NCBI GenBank assembly: GCA_039720395.1
Contig: CM077832.1
Span: 29,995,763 to 30,059,762 of the forward strand
Source: Liquidambar formosana
Lineage: Eukaryota > Streptophyta > Magnoliopsida > Saxifragales > Altingiaceae
Reading direction: 5' to 3'
Length of the DNA: 64,000 bases
In this document: piece after piece, positions 1-10,667 of the stretch
Layout: each line of letters opens with the position of its first letter
Numbering within the stretch: the first letter of the stretch is position 1
Translations under genes and position numbers: made by a program
The notes under the pieces: model-generated
Database searches by the model: none
Seen by the model: the letters and a program-made list of their open reading frames with translations, nothing else
Told to the model about the DNA's origin: nothing

Positions 1-348
1 TTCTCCTCTCCCACCGTTATCTCACTCCATGCCCGATCTAATCCATGGCACAACCCCCAATCAATGAGCAAGAAAACCTACTTCCACGTGATCTGCTTGA
101 TGTACAATTTGTCCTCTACTTCACCAAGGAGATTTAGGGCTTCCAATATCACACGACGAGCATAAAGAAATGAATTCCAAAAACAGTCAATTCCTTCTCA
201 TACAACCCATGAATCCAAAGCCCAGCTATGGAGAAATACACTATAGAAAACAAGAAATAAACCTTAGGCAAAACTGATGGGAAATAATTCCAACTTAGGT
301 AATAAGATCGATTGGTTGGGGAAACAGGTTAGGTTTTCCTGGTGATTA

Positions 349-353
<5 letters not shown>

Positions 354-399
<46 letters not shown>
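354..399. repeat. (TA)n microsatellite
   Basis: Uninterrupted AT/TA dinucleotide run of about 46 bp that abuts the palindrome starting at 404. The short ORFs across it translate to IYIY repeats and are not genes. Confidence 0.95.
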
Positions 400-401
<2 letters not shown>

Positions 402-403
402 AT

Positions 404-567
404 GAATGCGCACGTGTCGCTCACGGACGATCGTGATCGAACGGGATACTCCGAGATATCCCGCACATGATCAGCCCTATATATATAGATATAGGGCTGA
501 TCATGTGCGGGATATCTCGGAGTATCCCGTTCGATCACGATCGATCGTGAGCGATATGCGTGCATTC
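404..567. repeat. GC-rich long palindrome (82-bp arms)
   Basis: The left arm 404-485 is the reverse complement of 486-567 with only a few mismatches near the outer ends, such as the GCACGTG block against ACGCATA. The centre is the AT-rich CCCTATATATATAGATATAGGG segment at 475-496. The arms are much richer in GC and CpG than the surroundings. A third, degraded copy of the outer arm follows in direct orientation at about 575-615 (TTGCTCACGGACGGCCGTGA). It would form a very stable hairpin. I do not recognise the family. It may be a foldback MITE or a satellite fragment. Confidence 0.85.
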
Positions 568-1999
568 ACGCGTCCACGTGTGTTGCTCACGGACGGCCGT
601 GATTAAACGGGATTTTAAACCTAAAGAGGAAGTAGGAGCTTCGGCTTTCATGGGTTTTCTCCAATGTCAACACCTTATCTGATGGCTTCTTCTCTAACAC
701 CAGTGACAACGACCATCAACTCCAGATCTTTTTTTTTTTTTTTATTTAAATTTTTTATTTTTTTTTAATTTTTACAACTCCAACTCTTTTTTTTTTTTTT
801 CTCTATTTGCAAATCCAGATTTGTTGACAAATTTGACTCCATTTTTGGGGGGCTACATCTTAGTGTTTAAGTTCACTTCATAATAGTGTTTTTTATGGCA
901 TAAAGTAGTAAGTTGTTACTATTTTTTAATATAATTTTTTGAAGACAATAATAAATTGTTACTATTATCAATCAGTATAGATTTTTCAAAGCACAAAATA
1001 GTGATAGTTTATCATTTTTTCATTTGAAAATTTGATATAACAAATAGTAACAATTTACTATTTGTGTTTTAAAAAAATTATATTAAAAATCGTAACAGTT
1101 TACTGTTTTGTGCTTTGAAAAATGTATAACAAAAATAGTAACAATTTCATATTTCTTGCTATAAAAAAAAAAAAAAAAATACTCAATCAACAGTCTCTAA
1201 AAATCACTCTTTACAATGGGTTTCTTTTCTCATATCTATCTTCAACCTCTCTCCTCCACAAAACTTAAACCCATATTTGGCCAGAATCACGAATATCTTT
1301 GAAAATCGGCTTCTCTGGCGAACACCACAGCACGAATGGTGAAATGTACCGCTAAAATCAAGTTTTTGATTCGTGTTAGGTTTCTTCCCGTCGAGATGTT
1401 GGATTCTAAGGCAAACATTCCTCTAGAAATAAGGGTTTGGAAATCTACAACGATGGTCTTCTCCAGTGAACTCCCAACCGAAGATGATTAAACGAAACCT
1501 TAAATGAAGGTTCTTTTCTTTTTTCTTTTTTTTTTCTTGAATGGTTGTTTACCGTTGTTTGGGTTTTTGTCTTCAATTGTTGTTTGCTGGTATTTTTTTT
1601 TTTTTTTTTTAGGCGAGAATCTTGCCCCTAATTTTTGAAACCATAATCCCTAAACCAATGAGCTAAATAATAAAGTGTGATTTGGGAGTGGCATGGTTAG
1701 TAATTAGTATGAAAATTAATTTGAGGGAATTTTTGTCAGTTTGGGATGAAATGGGAGTTATGGCAAAACAGGATTTGTTTCTGGTTTTATTCTAAAAGGA
1801 CTCTTATACTAGGGGGCTATGGCCAAAAATCCCATTTTAATCTTTTGGTTTAATTATGGAATATATTTCATGATGCACAATTAGAAAATTGAAAAATATA
1901 TAAAAAATATGATTTCATGATACTTTGACTTAAAAAATATATAAATTAATAATTACATGAGAAATTTAAAAATATATAAAAAAATAACTTAAATCTATT
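568..1999. other. AT-rich intergenic DNA, no gene seen
   Basis: Contains T tracts near 729-743, 787-800 and 1592-1611 and an A tract near 1168-1181. Around 860-1160 there are repeated variants of a motif like AGTAACAATTTACTATT in both orientations, so this stretch is probably an eroded repeat. No coding exon could be supported. Confidence 0.5.
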
Positions 2000-2806
2000 T
2001 CTATACTACTTATAAAAATCTGTATCTTAGAAAAACTTTTGATTGACCGTTACACCTTTATTTGAAATTTTAAATACTTATTTTCCCCCCATATTTAAAC
2101 AATTAAGAATGTTTATTTTCCAGCAAAAAATTAGAAAAACAAAAAACAAAAAGAAGAAAGAAAAATAATGATGTCCACTTTATGAATTCTACACAGCTTT
2201 CGTTACTATGCATGTCTGATCCTAACCAACTTCCTATAGCCCTAAAAGGAAGTTTGACTTGTTATGTTGAGCGTCCATTCTAATGGCCTAAATGGGATAT
2301 ATATTTAAAACATTATATATGTACATATATCTCAAATGAGATTTATGTTTTCAACAAAAAATAACAAATAATTAGATTTCTATATTCTAAAACTCAACAT
2401 ATAGCTCATTACATGTTTAGTACATTGGAACTTAGGCACTTTTGAATTATCATTGTTTTAGAAATATCAATAGACCTAAAACTTTTGATTCATTAAAATG
2501 CGATATAAAATTGTAAGAGGACAAGAGTAGATATTGTCCCATAAAATTCCATCAATCATAATAATAATAATAAAAATATCCTAATTAACTTTTGATGGAC
2601 TAAAATATCTTATAAAATTTTAAAAAATAGATAAATAAACATGACTCTATAAAATACCACCAATCTTAATAAAATAATTTCTATTTTAATTCATATTTAA
2701 CATAAGATATATGGAATATGATTGATATCTAACAATATATGAATTTTCATATATTGTTTATTATTTAAATATTATTTGCGTGCAACGCACTTGTGCCCAT
2801 ATCTAT
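2000..2806 (+). mobile_element. Non-autonomous Helitron-like element
   Basis: The 5' end TCTATACTACTTATAAAAA at 2000 looks like plant Helitron 5' termini (TC then an AT-rich TATACTA stretch). The 3' end near 2775-2806 has the small stem TGCGT/ACGCA with loop GCA, then TTGTGCCCATATCTAT, as in plant Helitron 3' termini. The expected CTAG end appears here as CTAT. The interior is AT-rich and non-coding. The same 5' style occurs at the proposed start of the large Helitron at 59619 on -. The assignment rests on terminal motifs only. Confidence 0.5.
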
Positions 2807-4142
2807 AACATAGGAAAACTTGAAAAAAATTAGGGTAAATTACACTTTTCCCCCTCAAAGTTTGAACCATTTTTACTTTTCCTCCCTATAGTGTACTTTG
2901 CCCCCTTTACTTTGACAAACTCTAAATGGACCTTAACGAAAATGTAAAATGACCATTAATGCAACCAGGGTTAATGGTCATGACCTCTATTCATTCCCTA
3001 GTTGGATCCCAAGTCCCAACCTTAATACCAACACCCTCCTCCACTAGCCTTTATCTCCCCCTATCCACCTCTCTTCTTCCCTTGTCTACACTTTTATGCA
3101 TTTTTGTTACTTATTGAGTAATTTAGCAACCCTTTTGAACCCACAACCCATCACAAAATGCCACATTTGGTTTCCACCTATTATTTGACCAAAAACCACC
3201 CATTTTTTTCTTTATCCCTCATTGTTCTTTCCAACCAAAAACACATATAGTTGTGTGTGTGAAGAAGAAGGGTACTATCTTTGAGTCAGCAGAGATGAAG
3301 CATAGGCTTATAGAGATGGAAATAGAGAGAGGGAGTGCATGAGGGGGAAAGGATAGAATCTTACATTTCAGATCTAAGCCTTCAACACTCTAAAGTCTAA
3401 ACCAAGCAAAATGCAATCTTTGTGGATTTAGATCAACTCTACTATACCATAGAAGAAAGGATCTTGCCATAAATTTAAGCATGGCTTGCTATGTGTTCAA
3501 TCAATAATCTAACAGACTAGACCCTCTCTTACAAAAATGACATCGCTTTGTTGTTGAGAATTCATAGGAAAACAAAGAAGCTTGGTGTTTGTGTAACTCG
3601 ATGTTGTGCTTCCATGGCTTGGATCATGAATCCTTCTCGTTGTTGTTCATAAAAGCTTACTACCATTGTTGAAATTGGAAGGAAGATGTGGCACTGATTC
3701 TTTGTCATGGTTTTAAAGCTTGAGATTTGCATTTTTTTTAAAAAAACAAAAAAAAAAATCCTTTTTAGCCATGGTTCTTAAGCATATATAAGATTTGCCA
3801 TGGTATACCGAAATGAAAGAGGAGAAATGTTTCAAATCCAATTGATGGCACGGTTTTAAATAATGGCAAGATGTCTTTTGCCATGGTATGCTAGAGGACC
3901 AAATTGGGAAAGAAGTTCCGTGGAAAAATGGACACATTAGAGCAAGATTATATATACACCAAGCAAGTAAGAAGGGCGTCCAGATTCAGTGCTGAGCACA
4001 TATTTTCTCGGCACCGTGCCAATGTGGTTTAGATCACGCTATGTGGTGCAGCCCCCCATCCGACGGCTATAGCAACTCTATTTGATAAAACGACTCCCAA
4101 GCTTCGCGTTTTGAGTCCAAAACACAAAGTTAACGTCGATAT

Positions 4143-4343
4143 ATGGAAAACCCCAACTCCAGCTCCTTTTCTGATGAAACCATCCCTGCCGCACCGCCTC
4201 CCCCACCATCTCCCAATGCCGCTCCCTTCACACTAGCACACCAAAACCATGGAGGTGGTAGATCTCAGAAAACAACAACTAAAAAAAGAAAGGAAAAAAA
4301 ATCGGAGAAAGGGAAAGGAAGAACCAGATCTGAACGCCGGTAG
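4143..4343 (+). other. Pro/Lys-rich ORF inside the MULE, possible captured gene fragment
   Basis: A 66-codon ORF with an acidic/Ser start, a PPPPP stretch around residues 18-22, and a very basic tail (KKRKEKK near 47-53, ending RSERR). It starts soon after the left TIR, where Pack-MULEs often carry captured exons. The composition could be a nuclear protein N-terminus, or simply low-complexity sequence. I do not recognise a family and cannot show that it is expressed. Confidence 0.25.
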
Positions 4344-4623
4344 GTGGAAGTGGGTTCGATGGTGAGGGTTCAATTTGCAAACCTAGATCTTGCTCTCTAG
4401 TTTCAACTTGCGAACCTAGATCTAGCTTGATGGTCGACGGTGAGGATTTGACGGTAAGGGTTCAATTTGCGCTTCACGGTGACTTAATGCTGGTGCGTCG
4501 ACATGTGAAAAGAGTCAGATAGAGTCACCGGCAAGAGTTGCCGGTAGGAGAGCTGTCTACGGCAAAGAATCGCCAGCAAAACCCGACATGAAGGAGAGTT
4601 CGTTGCCATCCAATTGAGATCGG

Positions 4624-4663
<40 letters not shown>

Positions 4664-5183
4664 CTGCCATGGGTTCGATCAGAGAGCACGCGGCAATAGA
4701 GACAAGGGTTTTGTGGTGGCGATGGATCACGGCAGTGGTTTATGTATTTCTCAAAGGTACGATTGTGTGGTAGGATTCTAGACAGTAGAGGACTGCCATA
4801 GATTGCCGATAGAGGTTCGATTTGTGAGGATAGTAGCGAGGGTGATGGGGTTTGTTAAGGTTTGGGTTGTGGTGCGATGAACTGCCTGCATATAGGAGAA
4901 GAAAACAAAGCCCGAAAGGAAAAAAAAAAATGAAGAAGACGAAGAAAGAAGACAGCCATAGCCGGCGACCCAAAAGACATGGCTATGGATCTCTCAATGT
5001 GACAGAAAAAAAAAATAGAAAAAAAAATAGAAAGAAAGAAGAAAATAGAGGAGAGGATCAGTGGGAGAGGGGAACTGTCGGCAATATTCATGGTGGCTTA
5101 TGAGCAAGCCGTCATTGATGAGGACTTCCTAGTAACCCATCACCACCCAATCCCTGCTATAAAAACCCAAATCCAAATCTTTA

Positions 5184-5589
5184 GGCTCTGTATGGATTGA
5201 GAGAAATGGAAAGAAGAGAAGAGAAAAGAAGAGAAGGGAAGAGGAGAGAAGAGAAGATAAAGTAACTTTCTCTCCACCTTGTTTGGTTAGTTAGACCTCA
5301 TTAATGAAGAGAAAAGGAGAGAGAGTAGTCAAAATTACATTAATACCCTTTTTTATATACTAAACAGAAGTTATGTAAGGATATATTTGTCATTTCATAA
5401 CCAACTTATTACTTTTCTCTCCCTTTCTCTCCAAATCTCTCCAATTTGGAGAGAAAGGTAAATGGGTCCATTTTCTCCCCATTTCTCCCCATTTCCTTTC
5501 TCTTCTCTCCTAAATTAACAATCCAAACAAGAGAAATGGGGAGAAAATCATTTTCTTTTCTCTCCGTTTCTCTCAATCCATACATAGCC
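5184..5589. mobile_element. Tourist-like MITE (PIF/Harbinger)
   Basis: The termini are inverted repeats: left GGCTCTGTATGGATTGAGAG and right, reverse complement, GGCTATGTATGGATTGAGAG. The interior is palindromic and GA/CT-rich. A TTA target trinucleotide sits on both sides (5181-5183 and 5590-5592), diagnostic of PIF/Harbinger elements. It lies inside the MULE at 3976-5959 and so inserted after it. Confidence 0.85.
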
Positions 5590-6337
5590 TTAATGTTTTA
5601 TTTATTTTTATTTTCTTTTTCTGTTGATGAATCAATGGCTGGAGAGGGTGGGGTGGTGTGTGTTGCCCACTTGGCCGGGAAAATGTAAGGTGAGTGGGTC
5701 AAGCTTTCAGGAAATCCTAGGCATCAATGGGCAGGATAAAGGGATTGGCAGGGGAGATCACAGGAAGAAGTGGTGTTTTTGGGGTAACGGTGGGTTGCTT
5801 TCGTTAACGTGGCGTTTGGGTGTCCAAACGCACATACCTCGCGTCGTTTTATCAAGTGGTCTTTCTTGCCATCGGATGAGGTGTTATGCTACGTGTCAAA
5901 ATCTCGAGCACCTTGGCATGATGCCGAGAAAACATGTGCTCAGCACTGAATCCGAACGTGTAAGAAGGGTATTTGGTTGTACAATGCCATGTAATTCGCA
6001 AATGACACATTTTTATCCACTAAGCTACATGTGGCGTTAACGGAATGAGGCAAGGTGAAATCTCAATAAAAATATAAAGAGTCATTTGTCTAAGGATATA
6101 TACTTTGAAAGAGAAAAGTGAAAATGAATTAAACTTCAAGATGGCAAAGTGTAATTTGCCTAAAATTTTATAAATACATTTTCCCACATGACTATTGGTT
6201 CATTAAATATACGTTGTTGGCATTACCTTAAGAAATCCCATTGTTTAGGGGTTAAAAAAAAATAATAATAATAAATAAATAATACAAACCAAGTTAGTCA
6301 AATAACCCTGCCTCGCCGTTTACACTCCAGCCACTAA

Positions 6338-6398
6338 TAACTGAGTGGTGACCAAAGCTGCTGTCTTTAGTAGCGGAGCACCGAGTTCGACTCCGAGT
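6338..6398 (+). repeat. tRNA-derived SINE head (A and B boxes), split by hAT
   Basis: TAACTGAGTGG at 6338-6348 matches the pol III A box at most positions. AGTTCGACTCC at 6384-6394 matches the B box GGTTCGANTCC at all but one. The spacing of about 46 bp fits a tRNA-like promoter. The hAT element starts 4 bp after the B box, and the SINE body probably resumes after 7073. No tRNA cloverleaf was evident, so this is better read as a SINE than a tRNA gene. Confidence 0.45.
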
Positions 6399-7072
6399 TA
6401 GGGATGGCAATTTTGCTCCGATCCATAGGGTCCCGACTCAATCCATAGCCGAATGGGTGGATACTTTTTTTAAATTTTTTTGGGTATCGGGTCTGGTATA
6501 GGAATAAATTCTAAAAAAATTTGGGTACGGGTCGGGCATGGATCCCAAAAGGAAAAAAACCCGAGACCCGACCCAACCCGATATTTTTTACTGTATATAT
6601 ATATTTTTAATATCCTATGTTTGGAATTTATGTATGGTTTTATGAATATTTGAAACCTATCTTGGTATAAGCTTATGGAGTCCATTAGAAGGCTCATTAT
6701 ATATTTTTATTCTTTTTTAATCCTTATGTTTGTGTATAATATTTGTGTGATCATATTAGGTATGATCTTATTTGAACAAGATCATATTAGGTTCTAAAAA
6801 CATTTATAAGTTTGGTATATGATTTTATGAATAACATGTAATGGGTGTAAGTAGCAAAAAAATGGAATTTGGGGGGAAAAAATCCTTACAACAAGGTAGT
6901 TGGGCATGGGCGGGTCGAGCATGGATGGTTCAAGAAGACGGTGGATTGGAGATAGAGTTTAATTCTTCATACCCATCGGGCATCGGGTCGGGCATGGGTA
7001 TAAGAGATTAAATATCAGGGCCGGGATGGGATAGTGCCGACCCGCATCCAACCCGACCCATTGCCATCCCTA
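6399..7072. mobile_element. Non-autonomous hAT element
   Basis: The terminal inverted repeats are TAGGGATGGCAA (6399-6410) and TTGCCATCCCTA (7061-7072). The subterminal regions are full of short GGGTCGGGCATGG-type repeats in both orientations. The flanking 8-bp sequences CTCCGAGT and CTGTGAGT agree at 6 of 8 positions, the duplication length of hAT transposons. No transposase ORF. It ends only 117 bp before the RAF2 start codon, so it occupies the proximal promoter. Confidence 0.85.
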
Positions 7073-7189
7073 CTGTGAGTTCTGGGTTTATGACAAACAC
7101 CGGATAAGGGTAAACACCGAATAAGGCCTTGACAATTCTTGCTCCTCACCTGCAAATACTGCGGAATTGAAATAAACAATCAAAGTCTC

Positions 7190-9721
7190 ATGGCCACCCC
7201 CCACCTCTCTTCCTTCCATGCTCCTCTCCTTCACCTTTCTCTCTCTTCTCTACGAGCCCAAAAGAGTCTCTCTCTCGCTCACCATTTTCTCTGCGAATTT
7301 CCGATTCTGATTCAGAGGCGAAATGGGTCGCGATCTCGTGCTCTTGGCAGCGACATGTTGGGTGATTTTGGAGCAAGAGACCCGTTTCCAGAAGAGATAG
7401 AGAGTGGGTTTGCAGAGAAGGTGTTGGGAAACGTTGACACTGAGCACAAGATCCTTATTCCTAATGTGTCTGCCTTCTCTCTTGCCCAACAAGATTGTTC
7501 CCCTCTTTCTCCTTTACAGCCGCCAATGTCAGAAGAAGATGCTCAGAAGCTGTTGAAGAAGGTAAAATAAAAATACCCATATGAACAATTTCGCATTGGA
7601 GTTTTTTGTTGCTACCATTCGTTTTAGATAGCGGTTGTAAATTTTGAACTCTTTTTTTTTTTTTTTTTTACTTTGCTAATTATCCATCTCCAAAGCAATG
7701 GCACTGGATTTATTGAAATACCCGTTTTCAGATAGCGGTTGTAGATTGATTTCGCACTGGATTTATTGGAATTTTCAGTTCTGTTTTCAAAATTTATCTC
7801 AGAAGCGAAGGACACGTTTTCTCAGAATCAATCTAAGGAACTAAAAGAAGTAAAAATCTTATGTAGATTCATGATCATTTGCACCCAGCACCTCTAATAG
7901 CCTAAAAAAAACCACAGCCCCTACAACCAATATACAATATACTATCCAAAAAATCACGCAGTTAATGCATAATTAGTGCTTAAAAATAAATTGAAAGAGA
8001 GAGAGAGAGAGAGAGTGTGTGTGTGTGTAATCCCAAGTAAGATTATCAAAAATCCCAAATAAGATTTATCATTTACAGGGTTGTCTCCCATAAGGTTTCA
8101 TTGGGGTTTTTTATCAAACAGTTTGTTTGCATCATTGATGCAAGCCCAAAATTTAGCAGAACTCATTACTATAAGAGACCTATATAGACACAACGAAAAA
8201 TATTTAAACAAATGAGTCTAAATAACTAAAGGAAAACAACAAAAACAAAGAAAGCAAAAGAAAAGCAAAAGCAAAATGTTACCAAAAAACATCCTAAGAA
8301 GAGAAAAACAATTGGGGCTGGACATTTTACTAATTTTACCAAATATTACTTATCTAAATATATCTATATTTTTAAATTATCAAAACTTTCAGTCGTTGCA
8401 CGTGCGCACACGTGCACCACTGTGGATCCGCTCCTGCTGCTAGTCTTAATTTTCTGTTTCATAACTGTTTCTCAATTGCGTGTCTGGTGTTCTCCTGTCA
8501 ATAGGTTTACAAAGGTAAACTCCTGTTGTTTTCTTTGACCTTTTCTGGTTGAACGTTATATTTTTATCTGTAGATTATTGGCTGGAGATTGTTGCATGAA
8601 GAAGGAGGACTTAGACTGCAATGTTTGTGGAAGTTGAGAGATTTCAAATGCGGAGTTGAACTCATCAATAGAATTTACAAGGTTGTAGAAGCTACTGGAC
8701 ACTTCCCAAATCTTCACTTAGAACAGCCCAATCAAGTTAGAGCTGAATTGTGGACTGCTTCTATTGGTAAGTGAAGAGCTCTTTAAAAAAATTGCTTGTT
8801 GATTGATGGCCTTATGTACCTAAATAAGCAATTAACACCCCCGTCCCCCAACCCACACACACACACACACACACAAAAAGGGAGAGAAAATTGTGCAAAT
8901 TTGTTTGGCTAAGATTAAAGATTCCTGAAGTATGCTCAATCTCTTGTTGAAGTTTTAACTTTGCAAGAAGAATCAAATTAATAGTTTTCCATGATTGTAT
9001 CCATTGAACACCTGAACATGTAGCCCATTCTTAGCATTTGGTATGATTGTTGAGTTACTGCTCAGGTGGAATTTTCAATTTGAGTTTGGTGGTTAAAATG
9101 TCTTGAAGTCATCAATTTTTCTATGATGTCAACTTGTCCACATCTCCCAGGCCTTGGAATGGTTGTTAACTGTGGTCGAGATGCTATGCATTTTTGTCCA
9201 TAACATCATTAACCTGACTTCATGCTTGCTCGCTTTATTGTGTTGCTCTCCAAATTGAGAGACAATTGGATCATGTGTATACAAAATGTCCTGAAGTTTG
9301 TCCTGCATAAATGGTGATGATTTGAAGAGGCTGTCTATACCTTATATATGCCAGATAAATTAAGCAGACTTCTTTCCATTCAAAATATTACTGCTACAGA
9401 GGATTCTACTCTATTTTCTTTACTTATTACTGGATTATTGTTAGATCAAGTTGTAGTAGACTGGTTATCTTTGTGTTTGGATATCTTCTTGGGCAACCTT
9501 CAATGGTTTTTCTTTTGTACCTCATTTATTGTAGTACAAGTTGAGTTTCTGATCTTAATTGCATTGGATGAAGAGTTATTTTCCATGTTTTCCTGCAGAA
9601 GCCTGAAATTTTCTATATTTAAATTGCAGGGGGTTTGAGCATGAATGATTTCATTGTTGCTGCCAAAATAGACGAGATTAAAACGTCTGATCTTGTCCCT
9701 AAAAAAAGAATTTGGGCATAG
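7190..9721 (+). CDS. RAF2: RAF2-like Rubisco assembly factor (PCD-like), 3 exons
   Basis: Exons are 7190-7561, 8574-8766 and 9630-9721; the phases join to 218 codons plus TAG. The N-terminus is Ser/Leu/Arg-rich and acts as a plausible plastid transit peptide. It is followed by a region with LGDFGARDPFPEEI and the C-terminal pterin-4a-carbinolamine-dehydratase fold (about residues 112-212). I recognise it as the ortholog of Arabidopsis At5g51110 (SDIRIP1) and maize RAF2, which help Rubisco large/small subunits assemble in the chloroplast stroma. The canonical PCD His-His/Asn-Pro is His-Phe-Pro here (residues 167-169), as in that divergent clade, so true dehydratase activity is unlikely. The ORF starts 17 codons upstream of the chosen ATG. 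I chose 7190 because transit-like sequence starts there. Intron 1 carries (GA)n(GT)n at about 7994-8029. The last exon is duplicated downstream. Confidence 0.9.
7994..8029 (+). repeat. (GA)n(GT)n microsatellite in RAF2 intron 1
   Basis: Compound dinucleotide repeat of GA then GT units within the first intron. A second run, (AC)n, occurs at about 8854-8874 in intron 2. No function is inferred. Confidence 0.85.
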
Positions 9722-10120
9722 TGTGGAGATTTTTCTTGCTTTCTAGAAGACACCCAAAGATAGTCCTCTCATTAAGTCTTCTTCAAGTTGTAGTAGACTG
9801 GTTATCTTTGTGTTTGGATATCTTCTTGGGCAACCTTCAATGGTTTTCTTTTGTACCTCATTTATTGTAGTGCAAGTTGAGTTTCTGATCTTAATTGCAT
9901 TGGATGAAGAGTTATTTTCCATGTTTTCCTGCAGAAGCCTGAAATTTTCTATATTAAAATTGTAGGGGGTTTGAGCATGAATGATTTCATTGTTGCTGCC
10001 AAAATAGACGAGATTAAAACGTCTGATCTTGTCCCTAAAAAAAGGAATTTGGGCATGGTGTGGAGATTTTTCTTGCTTTCTTGAAGACACCCAAAGATAG
10101 TCCTCTCATTAAGTCTTCTT
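9447..10120 (+). repeat. 337-bp tandem duplication covering the RAF2 last exon
   Basis: Copy 1 is 9447-9783 and copy 2 is 9784-10120, directly adjacent. Both begin CAAGTTGTAGTAGACTGG and end TCATTAAGTCTTCTT. A CAA trinucleotide is shared at the junction and after copy 2, which fits microhomology-mediated duplication. The copies differ at only a few positions (for example a T-run length difference, ACAAG/GCAAG, TTGCAG/TTGTAG), so the event is recent. Each copy holds intron 2 sequence, a splice acceptor and the full third exon. Confidence 0.95.
9966..10084 (+). pseudogene. Duplicated RAF2 terminal exon, frameshifted at the tail
   Basis: An AG acceptor (TTGTAG at 9960-9965) precedes a copy of exon 3 with the same phase. 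The reading frame matches the original through PKKR. One extra G then replaces the final Ile-Trp-Ala-stop with 12 new residues, NLGMVWRFFLLS, and TGA at 10082-10084. Splicing exon 2 to this copy would give a 227-aa protein rather than 218. It may be an alternative last exon or a dead copy. The original exon lies upstream and keeps a better acceptor (TTGCAG). Confidence 0.7.
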
Positions 10121-10667
10121 CAACACTGATCATTGAAAATGTTCTTGTTGCTACAAATAATGAAAATTTACAACTCTTTCCATTTTTCAACTATAATGTT
10201 TTTGTATATGAATTATTTATTTTATTGTTATTCATCAAGTCATTATCTTCATCCCTGCATTTTATTTTTATTTTATTTTATTTTATTTTGTGTTTTTTTT
10301 TTTTCGCCTCACCAATTATGCAGCTTTTAGTGCCCAGATTTTGCAATTTCATTGTCCACACATCAAACTGATGCTGGTAAAAACCTCAAGAGCTTTTTGT
10401 GACTTTTTTTTATTGGGCCACCTGTGTGCGTAAATTTTGTGCAATGGGGATAAAAAGACCTGGATTGGATCCAAGACGCGGGTCAGCGGGGCCAAATTCT
10501 TCCTCCTTTTGTAAGCTCTTTTCTACAAGCCTCACATCAGTGTGGTGCCTACCAGAGAAGTTAGTAGGAAACAAGGGGTGTAGGAAAAAGATCAAAATGA
10601 AAGATTGATTCTTCTCGGGTCATGTTATTGCCATCACATGAAGTTTTCTAAATCTTCCACTAAGTTT

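Larger units (their letters stand above)
3976..5959. mobile_element. Non-autonomous Mutator-like element (possible Pack-MULE)
   Basis: A perfect 9-bp target duplication GTAAGAAGG flanks the element at 3967-3975 and 5960-5968, the length typical of Mutator elements. The termini are inverted repeats: the left arm GCGTCCAGATTCAGTGCTGA is matched by ACGTTCGGATTCAGTGCTGA on the other strand. The arms run about 130-150 bp, including a shared CCATCCGAYGGC block and TTGATAAAACGAC. The interior has no transposase. It holds a Pro/Lys-rich ORF at 4143-4343, a long T tract (4625-4663), a purine-rich stretch at 4911-5060 and a nested Tourist MITE. The coding-like interior suggests captured host sequence, but no source gene was recognised. 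Confidence 0.85.
2833..6160. mobile_element. Outer TIR element interrupted by a MULE
   Basis: The left end at about 2833 (GGGTAAATTACACTTTTCC, followed by CTCAAAGTTTGAACC) is matched in inverse orientation by the right end at about 6040-6160. The reverse complement of that end reads TAGGCAAATTACACTTTGCC, then TTGAAGTTTAATTCA. The paired homology runs for roughly 70 bp. Without the 2-kb MULE at 3976-5959 the original element would be about 1.3 kb. The target duplication cannot be fixed because both flanks are A/T runs. These termini are common in plant Mutator-like or unclassified MITE families. Confidence 0.55.

Noticed and set aside
329..606. Two overlapping ORFs with near-identical peptides on opposite strands
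   Set aside because: They arise because the palindrome encodes the same sequence on both strands; the rest is translated TA repeat.
6338..6398. A true tRNA gene
   Set aside because: A and B boxes are present but no acceptor stem or cloverleaf is formed, and a hAT interrupts it just after the B box.
8505..8514. A 10-nt micro-exon GTTTACAAAG in RAF2, flanked by AG and GT
   Set aside because: Including it puts exon 2 out of frame, while joining 7561 directly to 8574 gives the conserved LLKK-IIGW sequence.
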